DNA of 64,000 nt from Asticcacaulis solisilvae (GTDB taxonomy: Bacteria > Pseudomonadota > Alphaproteobacteria > Caulobacterales > Caulobacteraceae), in contig NZ_JAGGMI010000008.1 of the NCBI RefSeq assembly GCF_017875235.1, forward strand, positions 160,519-224,518, read 5' to 3'. Under the pieces are notes generated by a model. The model was not told the DNA's origin and searched no databases. It was given only the letters and a program-made list of their open reading frames with translations. This document shows, one piece after another, positions 25,843 through 34,056 of this stretch (positions within the stretch are counted from its first letter, which is position 1; every line of letters starts with the position of its first letter). Made by a program: the position numbers and the translations under genes.

Positions 25843-25865
25843 GGACCAATGTATTAAGACAGGAC

Positions 25866-25887
25866 CTCCCGGCCGCCCGGCCGGGAG
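25866..25887 (+). terminator. Rho-independent terminator of the TonB-dependent receptor
   Basis: CTCCCGGCCG pairs perfectly with CGGCCGGGAG around a 2-nt centre (a longer loop is likely in RNA) and is followed by TTCTTTTATATTT. Confidence 0.8.
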
Positions 25888-25937
25888 TTCTTTTATATTT
25901 CCCGCCCCTGCGATCAACAGGGGCTGCCGGACACGCC

Positions 25938-28900
25938 TCACAGGACGAAGTCACCCTCGTCCGGTGCAGCCAGGGGGTGCAGGAGCAGGATTTCCGCGTC
26001 CCCGTTCAGGTCGCCGTTGACATTGAGCGAGATGATGATGTCGCCGCCCACCACCGTATAGCGGACCTGGCCCGCCCCCGTGAACGCGCCGCTGCCCACG
26101 AAGGTAAAGGCCTGATCGCCCGCGACGCCCGCATTGGCGTCGATCAGCCGGAAATCGAAGACGTCCTGGCCGTCGAAATCCGTCACAACGTCGCGGGTCG
26201 CGCCAAATCCCAGGTCGGCCAGGCTTTCGAACACGAAACTGTCGCCAGAACGCTTGCCGGCATCGCCGGTCAGGATATCCACTCCCACCCCGCCGATGAG
26301 GGTATCGGCGCCTTCCCCGCCCTGCAGCAGGTCATCGCCCTGCCCGCCGCGCAGCGCGTCGTTGCCGGACAACCCAGCCAGCGTATCGTTGCCGCCCGCA
26401 CCGTCCAGCACGTTGGCCGTGCCATTGCCGGTCAGGCTGTTGGCACCGTTCGATCCGGTGGCCCCGATCGCGCTCTTGCCGCCCAGAATAACGGCCTCGA
26501 CATTGTCAGGCAGGGTAAAGGTGATCGACGTAATGACGGTATCAGTGCCGCCGGTCAGCGCCTCGATGACCGTATCGCCGGCTTCGACATAAAAAGTGTC
26601 ATTGCCGGCGCCACCGATCATGATGTCCGCCCCTGAGCCGCCCTGCATGCTGTCATTGCCGCCGCCGCCGTCCAGCGTGTCGCTGCCCGCCCCGCCCAGG
26701 AGGCTGTCATCCCCGCCCAGACCGGACAGAAGGTTGGCGCCATCGCCACCGGTGAGGACATTGTTGAGATCGTTGCCTGTCCCGCCAATCGCGTCCTTAC
26801 TCTCGATGATCAGGTTTTCGACAAAGGCGGCCAGGCTATAGGCCCGCCACGCATAAACGGTATCGACGCCGTCACCCGCCATCTCGATGACCAGGTCGCC
26901 GGCGTCATCGACGACATAGAGGTCATTGCCGGCCTGTCCCGCCAGTGTATCGGCGCCCGTGCCGCCATCCAGCAGGTCGTTGCCCGCGCCCCCGCTCAGC
27001 AGGTCGTTGCCGCCGTCGCCGAAGACATCGTCATTGCCCGCGCCGCCGTCGACCGTGTCGTTGTCGAGCCCGCCGGACAGGGCGTCATTGCCGCCGTCGC
27101 CATTGATGCGGTCGCTCCCGGCCTCGCCACGGAGAATGTCCCCGCCGTCCTGGCCGGTCAGGAAGTCGTTGCCAGCCCCGCCCTGCAGGATGTCGGTCAG
27201 CACCCCGCCGATCAGGGTGTCATTGGCCGCGCCACCCAGCTGCCTGCTGATGCCGGGTGGCGCGGCGCCCTCAGCCGCCAACACAGCGAGGGCTGTCTCG
27301 GTGCCCTGTAAAACGCGGGCGGGAACAGTGAGATGGGTCTCGTCCATCGTCTCGATGGCCGGACGGGTCGGCACGTAGAGAATGTGGCCGTCGGGTGTGG
27401 CGACGCTGGCCTGGGCGGCGCGCAGGGCGTCGGCATTGCCGCGCGTGAAAGCCAGGCCGCTGATGACGATCCGTTCGAGCGCGATGTCGCCGTCAAAGCG
27501 CGCGAACAGCTCCCTCAGGCCATCGGCGTAACGCGCCGGATCGACGCGCGATGCACTGTCGGCCTCGCCCTGGTTCCACAGCAGCAGCGCCGACTGGCCG
27601 TGAGTGGCCTCCTTCACCTGGTCGATCGTGTCCTGGTAAAGCGTGCCCGCGCCGGTCGCCAGCCAGTAGTCGACATTGGTCGCCGGCAGAAGCTTAGTGC
27701 CGCCGACCGCGCCCGTGACATAGGCGATGGGCAGGCCGGGGTCGGCCAGGCGCAGGGTTTCAGCGAAGGCCAGCGCGCCGGCGCCGTTGGCGTCGATCCA
27801 CTTGCCGGGCTTGCCGTCCCGGGCCGGCGACCATTGATAGATGCCGGGTTGGGCGGCGTGGGACTGGCCCGGATAGGTGAACCAGCCTTCCATGTTGGAC
27901 TGGCCGGCGGCGACGATGACTTCGCCGACCGCCAGGGGCCGGGTCGTGGTGACGCCGCCGCTGACGGTTTCCAGCACATAGCCGTCGCCCTGCGGAACGC
28001 CCATGATGACGCCGCCGCTGGTCCAGCCGGCGACGACCGCTCCGTCCTTCGTGACCCGCGCCATCTCGGCCGCGACGTAAAAGGACCCTGACGTGCCGTC
28101 GCGTTGGATGAATATCCGCTCACCGGCGGCTTGGGTGTCGCGCCAGGGCGCGGGGTCGGCCGCCGACGGGGAGACCGCGACCGAGACGATGGCTTCGGCG
28201 ACGCCGCCGTGACCATCGTCCAGCCGCATGCGAAAGGCGTCGCCGCCGCTATATCCCACCGCGGGCGCATAGATGTAGGCGCCGTCTTCGCCCAAGGACA
28301 GCGTACCGTGCGATGGGCCGCTGACCAGGCTGAAACGGACACCGTCCCCGTCAGCGTCCGACGCGGGCAGGACGCCGGACACGATGCCGTTGGTGGCCGT
28401 GGCGATCGAAAGGCTGCCGGCGATCGGCGCGTGGTTGGCCGGCGCCGAGGCGGTCGTGAACAGGTAGTCGCCAGCGATGAGCAGCGCCGTGCCGCTATAG
28501 GCGACGTTCAGTTGGGCGACAAAGGCGCCGTCGCGAACCTCGTAGATATGGTCCTTGCCGCTCTGGCGGAGGAAGGTCAGGGTCGCGCCCGCCCCGAAAC
28601 CCGACAGATGAATGACGTCGCCCCCGGGACGGCCGCCATCGCCCGCGCCTTCGAAATCGGTGATGCTTTCGCGGCCGGACAGGTCAGTCTTCGCGATGAC
28701 GAATATATCGGCGCCCGTGCCGCCGGTGAAGGTGTCGACGCCGCCGCCGCCGGCCAGGACGTCATTGCCTTCGTTGCCGTTGAGCTTATCGTTGCCGTCA
28801 CCGCCGGTCACCGTGTCGTCCCCGGCCCGCCCCTGGATCTGCTGGGCGCCGGCCGGTCCCGAGCCGTCGAGCAGGTCGTTGCCGCTGCCGCCGTTACGGT

Positions 28901-29996
28901 AGGTCATGACGACAGGCGCCGTGACGGTGACGGCGACCGTGCCCGTGGCGCTCAGCGTGCCGTCGCTCAAGGTATAGGTAAAGCTGTCGGCGCCGGCATA
29001 GCCCGTCGCGGCCGTGTAGGTGATGGTGTCGTCGGCGAAATTCGTCGGCGTGCCATTGGTGCTGAAGGTCAGCGTGCCGTGCGCCGCCGTGCCCACACCG
29101 GTAATGCGCAAAATCCCGCCGTCGACATCGCCGTCATTGGCCAGCAGCGCCGCCGCGCTGAGCGTGATCGTGCGCGGGCCTGCGGCGGAGACGGTGGCGG
29201 TATCGCCCCCGGCGACGGGCGCATCATTGACGGCGGCGAGGTCGAGAGTGCGGCTGGTGACGACGCTGCCGCCCTTGCCGTCGACGACGCTGTAGCTCAG
29301 CGTCACCGGACCGGCGTAATCCTTTTGCGGCGTAAGGGTCCAGGCGCCGCCGCCAAGGCTGACCACCACGCCGCGATCGGCGCTGAGCCCGCTTATGGAC
29401 AGGCTGTCGCCGTCGGCATCGGTGAAGCCTTCGAGCAGTTTCAGAGCCGTCACGGCATAGGCGGTGTCTTCGGTTCCGCCCGCCAGCGGCGTGCGCGTGC
29501 CGGTCAGCGCGGGTGCGCGGTTCGCCGGCGTCGCGCCCGTGAACATATAGTCGCCCGCGACCAGCCGGATGGAAGGGTCGTGCTTGATCGCGATCTCGCG
29601 CGAAAGCGCACCGTCACTGATCCGGTAGACGAAGTCGTCGCCGCTCTGGCGGACGAAGGCAAAGGTGGCCGCGGTGCTGAAACCGGTGAACCGGAGGACG
29701 TCGCCGCTGCCGCCGCCGTCTCCGGCGCCGTCGAAATCGAGGATGGCGACCTTGCCGGTGCCGAGATCGGCGCGCGCGATGACAAAGGTGTCCGCGCCCG
29801 CGCCGCCCCTTAAGGTATCGGCGCCCGCGCCGCCTGACAGGACATCATTGCCCTCGTCGCCATAAAGCCGGTCGGCGAAGACGCCACCGGTGAGCGTATC
29901 GTCGCCGGCTCGCCCCTGTATCTGCAGGGGACCGGTCGAGCCTGAACCGTCGAGCAGGTCGTCGCCGTTGCCCCCGTTCCAATAGGTAGTCGCCAT
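25938..29996 (-). CDS. RTX protein with cadherin-like repeats and an internal SASA/SGNH esterase domain
   Basis: This 1352-residue protein has no Sec signal. Order: RTX nonapeptides (about 10-65) and a linker ending LVAGDYMFTG. Two cadherin/tandem-95-like repeats follow (about 160-370, TDADGDSL and NDGDVDGGIL), then a second RTX block with linker (about 380-520) and a third cadherin-like repeat (to about 615). The SGNH hydrolase domain spans about 620-920. A long RTX array and a C-terminal region of serralysin type (VVTDFDGQDVFDF) end the protein. The hydrolase carries GQSNMEGW with Ser700, WNQGEAD and DETH with Asp885 and His888, the full triad of sialate-O-acetylesterase/acetylxylan-esterase families. 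It is probably exported by type I secretion. GGAG precedes the ATG. Confidence 0.9.
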   Translation of the reverse strand: MATTYWNGGNGDDLLDGSGSTGPLQIQGRAGDDTLTGGVFADRLYGDEGNDVLSGGAGADTLRGGAGADTFVIARADLGTGKVAILDFDGAGDGGGSGDVLRFTGFSTAATFAFVRQSGDDFVYRISDGALSREIAIKHDPSIRLVAGDYMFTGATPANRAPALTGTRTPLAGGTEDTAYAVTALKLLEGFTDADGDSLSISGLSADRGVVVSLGGGAWTLTPQKDYAGPVTLSYSVVDGKGGSVVTSRTLDLAAVNDAPVAGGDTATVSAAGPRTITLSAAALLANDGDVDGGILRITGVGTAAHGTLTFSTNGTPTNFADDTITYTAATGYAGADSFTYTLSDGTLSATGTVAVTVTAPVVMTYRNGGSGNDLLDGSGPAGAQQIQGRAGDDTVTGGDGNDKLNGNEGNDVLAGGGGVDTFTGGTGADIFVIAKTDLSGRESITDFEGAGDGGRPGGDVIHLSGFGAGATLTFLRQSGKDHIYEVRDGAFVAQLNVAYSGTALLIAGDYLFTTASAPANHAPIAGSLSIATATNGIVSGVLPASDADGDGVRFSLVSGPSHGTLSLGEDGAYIYAPAVGYSGGDAFRMRLDDGHGGVAEAIVSVAVSPSAADPAPWRDTQAAGERIFIQRDGTSGSFYVAAEMARVTKDGAVVAGWTSGGVIMGVPQGDGYVLETVSGGVTTTRPLAVGEVIVAAGQSNMEGWFTYPGQSHAAQPGIYQWSPARDGKPGKWIDANGAGALAFAETLRLADPGLPIAYVTGAVGGTKLLPATNVDYWLATGAGTLYQDTIDQVKEATHGQSALLLWNQGEADSASRVDPARYADGLRELFARFDGDIALERIVISGLAFTRGNADALRAAQASVATPDGHILYVPTRPAIETMDETHLTVPARVLQGTETALAVLAAEGAAPPGISRQLGGAANDTLIGGVLTDILQGGAGNDFLTGQDGGDILRGEAGSDRINGDGGNDALSGGLDNDTVDGGAGNDDVFGDGGNDLLSGGAGNDLLDGGTGADTLAGQAGNDLYVVDDAGDLVIEMAGDGVDTVYAWRAYSLAAFVENLIIESKDAIGGTGNDLNNVLTGGDGANLLSGLGGDDSLLGGAGSDTLDGGGGNDSMQGGSGADIMIGGAGNDTFYVEAGDTVIEALTGGTDTVITSITFTLPDNVEAVILGGKSAIGATGSNGANSLTGNGTANVLDGAGGNDTLAGLSGNDALRGGQGDDLLQGGEGADTLIGGVGVDILTGDAGKRSGDSFVFESLADLGFGATRDVVTDFDGQDVFDFRLIDANAGVAGDQAFTFVGSGAFTGAGQVRYTVVGGDIIISLNVNGDLNGDAEILLLHPLAAPDEGDFVL

Positions 29997-30067
29997 GGCG
30001 ATAACTCCGTTTTGACCGCTATTGCGGTGCAACCAAACACCCCGGGCCGTGGCGCAACCCTGGACAA

Positions 30068-30073
30068 ATTATA
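30068..30073 (-). promoter_or_regulatory. Candidate -10 box of the RTX-esterase gene
   Basis: TATAAT on the minus strand, 72 bp upstream of the RTX-esterase start, inside an AT-rich patch (30060-30110) that contrasts with its surroundings. No convincing -35 box was found at standard spacing, so this is tentative. Confidence 0.3.
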
Positions 30074-30338
30074 AGACAAATATTCAATCTATAGTTGCAT
30101 AAATCCTGAAACGCGTTCGTGTGCCAGGATCGATGAATCAGGCAAGACTCGCCAAAAAGGCGAAGTAAAAGACCAGGGATGAGTATCCGCAATGCGTGAC
30201 AAGCGCATTACAGTATCGATGCCGGCCTATTCAATAGATGGGATGTCCGAGCGGTTCTGTGCTTTTCTGGACCGCGGCGCACAATCGTTAACGCCGCGTT
30301 AGCAATGCTGCGCCGCTCTCCGCCTTATGTCAATGCAG

Positions 30339-30367
30339 ATTTCGCGTATGCGAAATAAATTATTTCG
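30339..30367. promoter_or_regulatory. Overlapping dyads made of three ATTTCG half-sites
   Basis: ATTTCGC-GTAT-GCGAAAT (30339-30356) is a perfect dyad. Its right half also forms a second perfect dyad, CGAAATAA-A-TTATTTCG (30351-30367). The arrangement is forward-reverse-forward with a shared middle half-site, lying in the 676-bp gap between the RTX-esterase gene and the AAA gene. I see no gene in that gap. Confidence 0.45.
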
Positions 30368-30664
30368 GATGCAACCTTTATTGGATGCGGTGACGGAATG
30401 CCTCGGACGCACTTTCGCGCCGTGAAGTATAGATGTCGCCTTCATTGCATTTTTGTGCACTATCACACACATCCAAAGTTGTGATATCTTCTAATATATT
30501 GATGATGTGGCTTTTTTCGCCTTCCATGACGCGGTACTCAAAGCACAGGGCCGGTATTCGCCATGGCGGAACGCGGCGCGCGGCGGCATGCCGACGCCGC
30601 CTCCGCGATCCCCGCCGACAGTCCGTTCAATGACGATATCGCCGCCACGAAAGCCTGCCCCGTT

Positions 30665-30697
30665 CACGGGGATCAGAATCCGATCCTGATCCCCGTG
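30665..30697 (-). terminator. 12-bp stem overlapping the 3' end of the AAA ATPase gene
   Basis: CACGGGGATCAG (30665-30676) pairs perfectly with CTGATCCCCGTG (30686-30697) across nine bases. The hairpin contains the last codons and stop of the minus-strand ATPase gene. There is no T-run after it, so it may be a processing or stability hairpin and not a classical terminator. Confidence 0.45.
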
Positions 30698-32649
30698 TCG
30701 GGCTTGACGCGGCTTTCGGCGCGCAGGGCCTCGAGCGCCGCCTGAGCGTCCCCGACCGGCGCATGGCGCAACTGGCGCGCCACGACCGCGAAGTCGCCCG
30801 GCGTCAGGTTGCGCAGCTGCGTCAGTCCCGCCGGAGCCTCCATGCCGAAGAAGCGCTCAAAGGCGCGCTTCAGGCGCTCAGGCCCCAGCGGCCCCAGGTC
30901 CAGCTTGAACACGAACCGGCGCACCGTCGCCGGATCGAGCCGGTCGGCGTGGTTGGTCGCCGCCACCACCGGCAGGGGGTGACGGTCGAGCCAGGTCAGC
31001 ATCTCGTTGACCTGGCCGACTTCCCACGAGGCGCGGGCGCGCGTGCGGTCGAACAGAAGCGAATCCGCTTCATCGAACAGAAGCACGCCCTCCTCGCGCC
31101 GCGCCTCCTCGAAGGTGCGGGCGATGCGCTGCTCGGTCTCGCCAACCCACTTCGACAGAAGGTCCGACGCCCGGCGCACCAGCAGCGGCCGGTCGAGCAC
31201 GCGCGCCAGATGGTGCGCCAGCGCCGTCTTGCCGGTGCCGGGCGGGCCGGTCAGGAGCAGCGAGACGTCGAGAGCCCCCAGGTCGCGGATGTTGTCGAAC
31301 AGCGCGTCGATCGGCCGGTCGGCTTCGTAGAGGCCGAAATCGACCTCGCCGAAGCCTTGCGGCAGGACGTCGCCGCCGCGCAGGGACCGCACCAGCGAAG
31401 CCGCCGCCTGCGCGCCGCAGTCGGTTTCCCCGGCCAGCCGCGCCGCGCGCACGGCGACGCGCAGCACGCTCGCGGTTTCCGGCGCCGTGTCGATCAGCTT
31501 GCCGATCGCGTCCGATGGTTGCGCCTCCTCGTCCGCCGCGATCCGTTCCAGCATGCGATGCGCGGCCCGGCGCGGCGGCAGGTCGAGCTTCAGGATGAAG
31601 CTCATCCGGCGCAGGATGGCGTCGTCGATATTGCCGACGGCGTTGGTGACCCAGATGACCGGCGCCGGGTTGGTTTCCAGCAGGCGGTTGACGAAGACCT
31701 TGGAGCCTTCGCGCCGCGAGAACCAGTCGCCGCCGGACCGATGCGCCCCGCCGATCAGGTCTTCCATCTCGTCGAACAGAAGGACCGCGCCCGCCCGGTC
31801 GCCAAGCACGCGTTGCGCCAGCTGCAGCGCCGTGACGCGGTCGTCGCGCGTCGGCTCTTCGCCGTCGTCGTCAATCTCGCCGATCCCATGCAGCGGGCAG
31901 CCCGCCGCTTCAGCCAGGACGCGCGCCAGTTCGGTCTTGCCGCTGCCGGGCGGACCAAAGATCAGGATGTTGACGCCGTGGGCGCGGTTGCGCGCCGCCC
32001 CCGCCAGCAGCCGTACGAGAAAGCCTGCGTCCGCGACGTGCTCGAAGTCCGCCAGGCTGAGCGCCGTCGACTGGCGCTGGCCCGCCAGGGCTTCGGCCAG
32101 GGTGTCAGGCGCCGGATCGCGGTCGAGGATACGCGACAGCGTCCAGGCGATATCGATCGGCGCGTCGTGGCGCGCCCGGATCCCGAAGGAGATCAGGTTC
32201 AGCTTCAGCACTTCGCTGCGCCGCACGCGGGCGCCGGCCTCAAGCGGATCGGCCCCGGCCAGTTCGCCCAGCAGCGCGGGGAAGTCGCGCACGGCTTCGA
32301 CCGTGCCGCCCAAAAGGTCGGCCAGGCGCGGCAGGCGGTCGCACGCGATCATCAGGGTCAGCAACCGCGCTTCGAACGGATCGAGGTGCAGCAGCCGGCC
32401 CAGCTCATCGCTGAGGTCGAGCACGCGCGGACGCGGCTCGGCCGGCGACGGCGCGCTTTCGAGCGCGGCCAGGAAGGACGCCATGTCGGGTTCCTTCCTG
32501 CCCTTTTTCAGTTCGCTCCACGGCTTGCCCAGCAGCCACAGGACATGGGTCTCGGCCCAGGTCCTGAACCGTTGCGCAGGCGGAGAATTCGGCGCGATGT
32601 CGCGCGCGATCCGGAGCACCAGGCTCCGGACGATGTGATGTTCGTCCAT
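30673..32649 (-). CDS. Tandem AAA+ ATPase (CDC48/SpoVK-like)
   Basis: This 658-residue cytoplasmic protein has two AAA modules after a helical N-terminal region of about 215 residues. Module 1 has Walker A GPPGSGKTE near 234, Walker B VLLFDEMED and sensor-like WVTNAVG. Module 2 has GPPGTGKTA near 468, VLLFDEADS and ATNHADRLDPATVRRF. Both Walker motifs look intact, so both modules may hydrolyse ATP. Such proteins remodel or unfold others; no substrate or partner gene is adjacent. The ATG at 32649 gives MDEHHIVRSL; a further ATG 12 codons upstream exists, and neither has a strong ribosome site. Confidence 0.88.
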   Translation of the reverse strand: MDEHHIVRSLVLRIARDIAPNSPPAQRFRTWAETHVLWLLGKPWSELKKGRKEPDMASFLAALESAPSPAEPRPRVLDLSDELGRLLHLDPFEARLLTLMIACDRLPRLADLLGGTVEAVRDFPALLGELAGADPLEAGARVRRSEVLKLNLISFGIRARHDAPIDIAWTLSRILDRDPAPDTLAEALAGQRQSTALSLADFEHVADAGFLVRLLAGAARNRAHGVNILIFGPPGSGKTELARVLAEAAGCPLHGIGEIDDDGEEPTRDDRVTALQLAQRVLGDRAGAVLLFDEMEDLIGGAHRSGGDWFSRREGSKVFVNRLLETNPAPVIWVTNAVGNIDDAILRRMSFILKLDLPPRRAAHRMLERIAADEEAQPSDAIGKLIDTAPETASVLRVAVRAARLAGETDCGAQAAASLVRSLRGGDVLPQGFGEVDFGLYEADRPIDALFDNIRDLGALDVSLLLTGPPGTGKTALAHHLARVLDRPLLVRRASDLLSKWVGETEQRIARTFEEARREEGVLLFDEADSLLFDRTRARASWEVGQVNEMLTWLDRHPLPVVAATNHADRLDPATVRRFVFKLDLGPLGPERLKRAFERFFGMEAPAGLTQLRNLTPGDFAVVARQLRHAPVGDAQAALEALRAESRVKPDTGIRIGF

Positions 32650-33012
32650 TGTCTTATTCTTCGTCTTTTCGGGACATGTGCGCACGCGACGGCGCGCATC
32701 CCGCGATGGTTCATTTCTTGATTTCAGGAACCAGATTCGGCGGCGGCATCCCTGCCCCGCCAGGCGCTTGGGCGCCTAGACGAACGGCAGGATCGCAGCG
32801 GGCATCTGGCCCCAACAGCTATTCGATCCCAACAATCCATACTCTCCATTGCCGGCAATTCGCGGCATGGCGGACGCTATAGTTAATTCTGCAACGACAG
32901 GCAATAGTGCTGTCCACATGCCACTCAAGCGTGGCACAGATGTCACATCCGTCATCACTAGGCTATATCGCTTCATCACAAATAATATCGTCAGACCTGG
33001 CCTCCAGGAAGA

Positions 33013-33169
33013 GGCCCCGCTCACCACCTTCGGCGGTCCCCCCTCCCCATAAATGGGCAGCGCGAAGTTGGAGCGCTATTGAACCGCTGCGTAATCAGGA
33101 ACAGTCTCTAATACGCCCTCCCCATTGGGGAGGGGGGGACCATTGGCGGAGCCAATGGTGGGCGGGGCC
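33013..33169. repeat. Large cruciform-type palindromic element, copy 1
   Basis: The left arm starts GGCCCCGCTCACC, contains a small hairpin with a TTCG apex and a CCCTCCCCAT stretch. The right arm from 33114 holds CCCTCCCCATTGGGGAGGG, a CCATTGGC-GGA-GCCAATGG hairpin and GGTGGGCGGGGCC. The arms are imperfect reverse complements. A second, better-conserved copy lies at 61824-61992. The remaining parts of the 657-bp gap (32650-33306) show no gene. Confidence 0.75.
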
Positions 33170-33306
33170 ACTTTCTGGCAGAGCGCGCATAAAGTCCTAA
33201 TAAATATACCTTTTTGCAATACGCGGACAGGGTCCGGGCAATCGCTTTCTTACGCGGGCATGCATAGCTTGGAGAGAATGGAAAACCATAATCGTCCTTG
33301 CGTATC

Positions 33307-34053
33307 ATGACCAGCAAAGCGCCCTCCTCATCCGGCTGGATGCCGGCACCGGCAAAGGCACTGCCGAAACTGAAAGACATTTTCGTCGCGCCCTGCGACT
33401 GCGCCGACATCGATGGCCCGCACTATCCGACCCCGGCCGAACGCCTGGCCGACCTGATCGTTCATATCATAGGCCTGCTGTTCGCGGTCGTCGCCGGCGG
33501 CGCCGCCGTAGCGCTGGCCGTCAATCACGGCGTCATGTCGTTGAGCGCCGCCATCGCCGTCTATGCGCTGGGGCTCGTGGCTATGCTGGCCTTTTCGACG
33601 GCCTACAACTTCGCCCATCCGCGCTGGCAGCCATTCCTGTTCCGCCTCGACCACGCCGGCATCTTCCTGATGATCGCCGCCAGCTATACGCCCTTCACCA
33701 CGCAGCTGCTGGAAGGCGCGTGGGCGTGGGGCATGACCACCGCCGTCTGGACCATGGCCGTTATCGGTGTCCTCATCAAGCTGTGCCTGCCGCGCCTGGG
33801 CGAGACGGTGTCGACGGTCTTTTACCTCGCCATGGGCTGGCTGGTTGTCGTCGCCATCAAGCCGCTGGTCGAACAGGTGCCGCTGGTGCCGCTGCTCCTG
33901 CTGGCGGCGGGTGGGATTGTTTACACAGTCGGCGCCATCCTCTTCGTCTTCAACCGCTGCCGGTTCCGTCGCGCCATCTGGCACGGCCACGTGCTGGCCG
34001 GCGCGGTGACGCATTACGTCGCCATCGTAGTGGGCGTCGGGCTGATGGCGTAA
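33307..34053 (+). CDS. Hemolysin III / PAQR-family membrane protein
   Basis: This 248-residue protein has seven predicted membrane helices after a soluble stretch of about 50 residues. Family motifs are present: ADLIVHIIGLL, TAYNFAHPR, FRLDHAGIFLMIAASYTPF and the terminal WHGHVLAGAVTHY, which provide the His and Asp residues expected to hold a metal ion in PAQR and hemolysin III (YqfA/TrhA) proteins. It is probably involved in membrane lipid homeostasis; haemolysis is not implied. The start is the ATG at 33307; a TTG three codons upstream is possible. It is tail-to-tail with the carboxylesterase gene, three bases apart. Confidence 0.9.
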   Translation: MTSKAPSSSGWMPAPAKALPKLKDIFVAPCDCADIDGPHYPTPAERLADLIVHIIGLLFAVVAGGAAVALAVNHGVMSLSAAIAVYALGLVAMLAFSTAYNFAHPRWQPFLFRLDHAGIFLMIAASYTPFTTQLLEGAWAWGMTTAVWTMAVIGVLIKLCLPRLGETVSTVFYLAMGWLVVVAIKPLVEQVPLVPLLLLAAGGIVYTVGAILFVFNRCRFRRAIWHGHVLAGAVTHYVAIVVGVGLMA

Positions 34054-34056
34054 CCG

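Noticed and set aside
30433..30745. Small plus-strand frames before the AAA ATPase gene end
   Set aside because: Three overlapping frames of about 60 codons without ribosome site or family resemblance, partly overlapping the ATPase 3' end.
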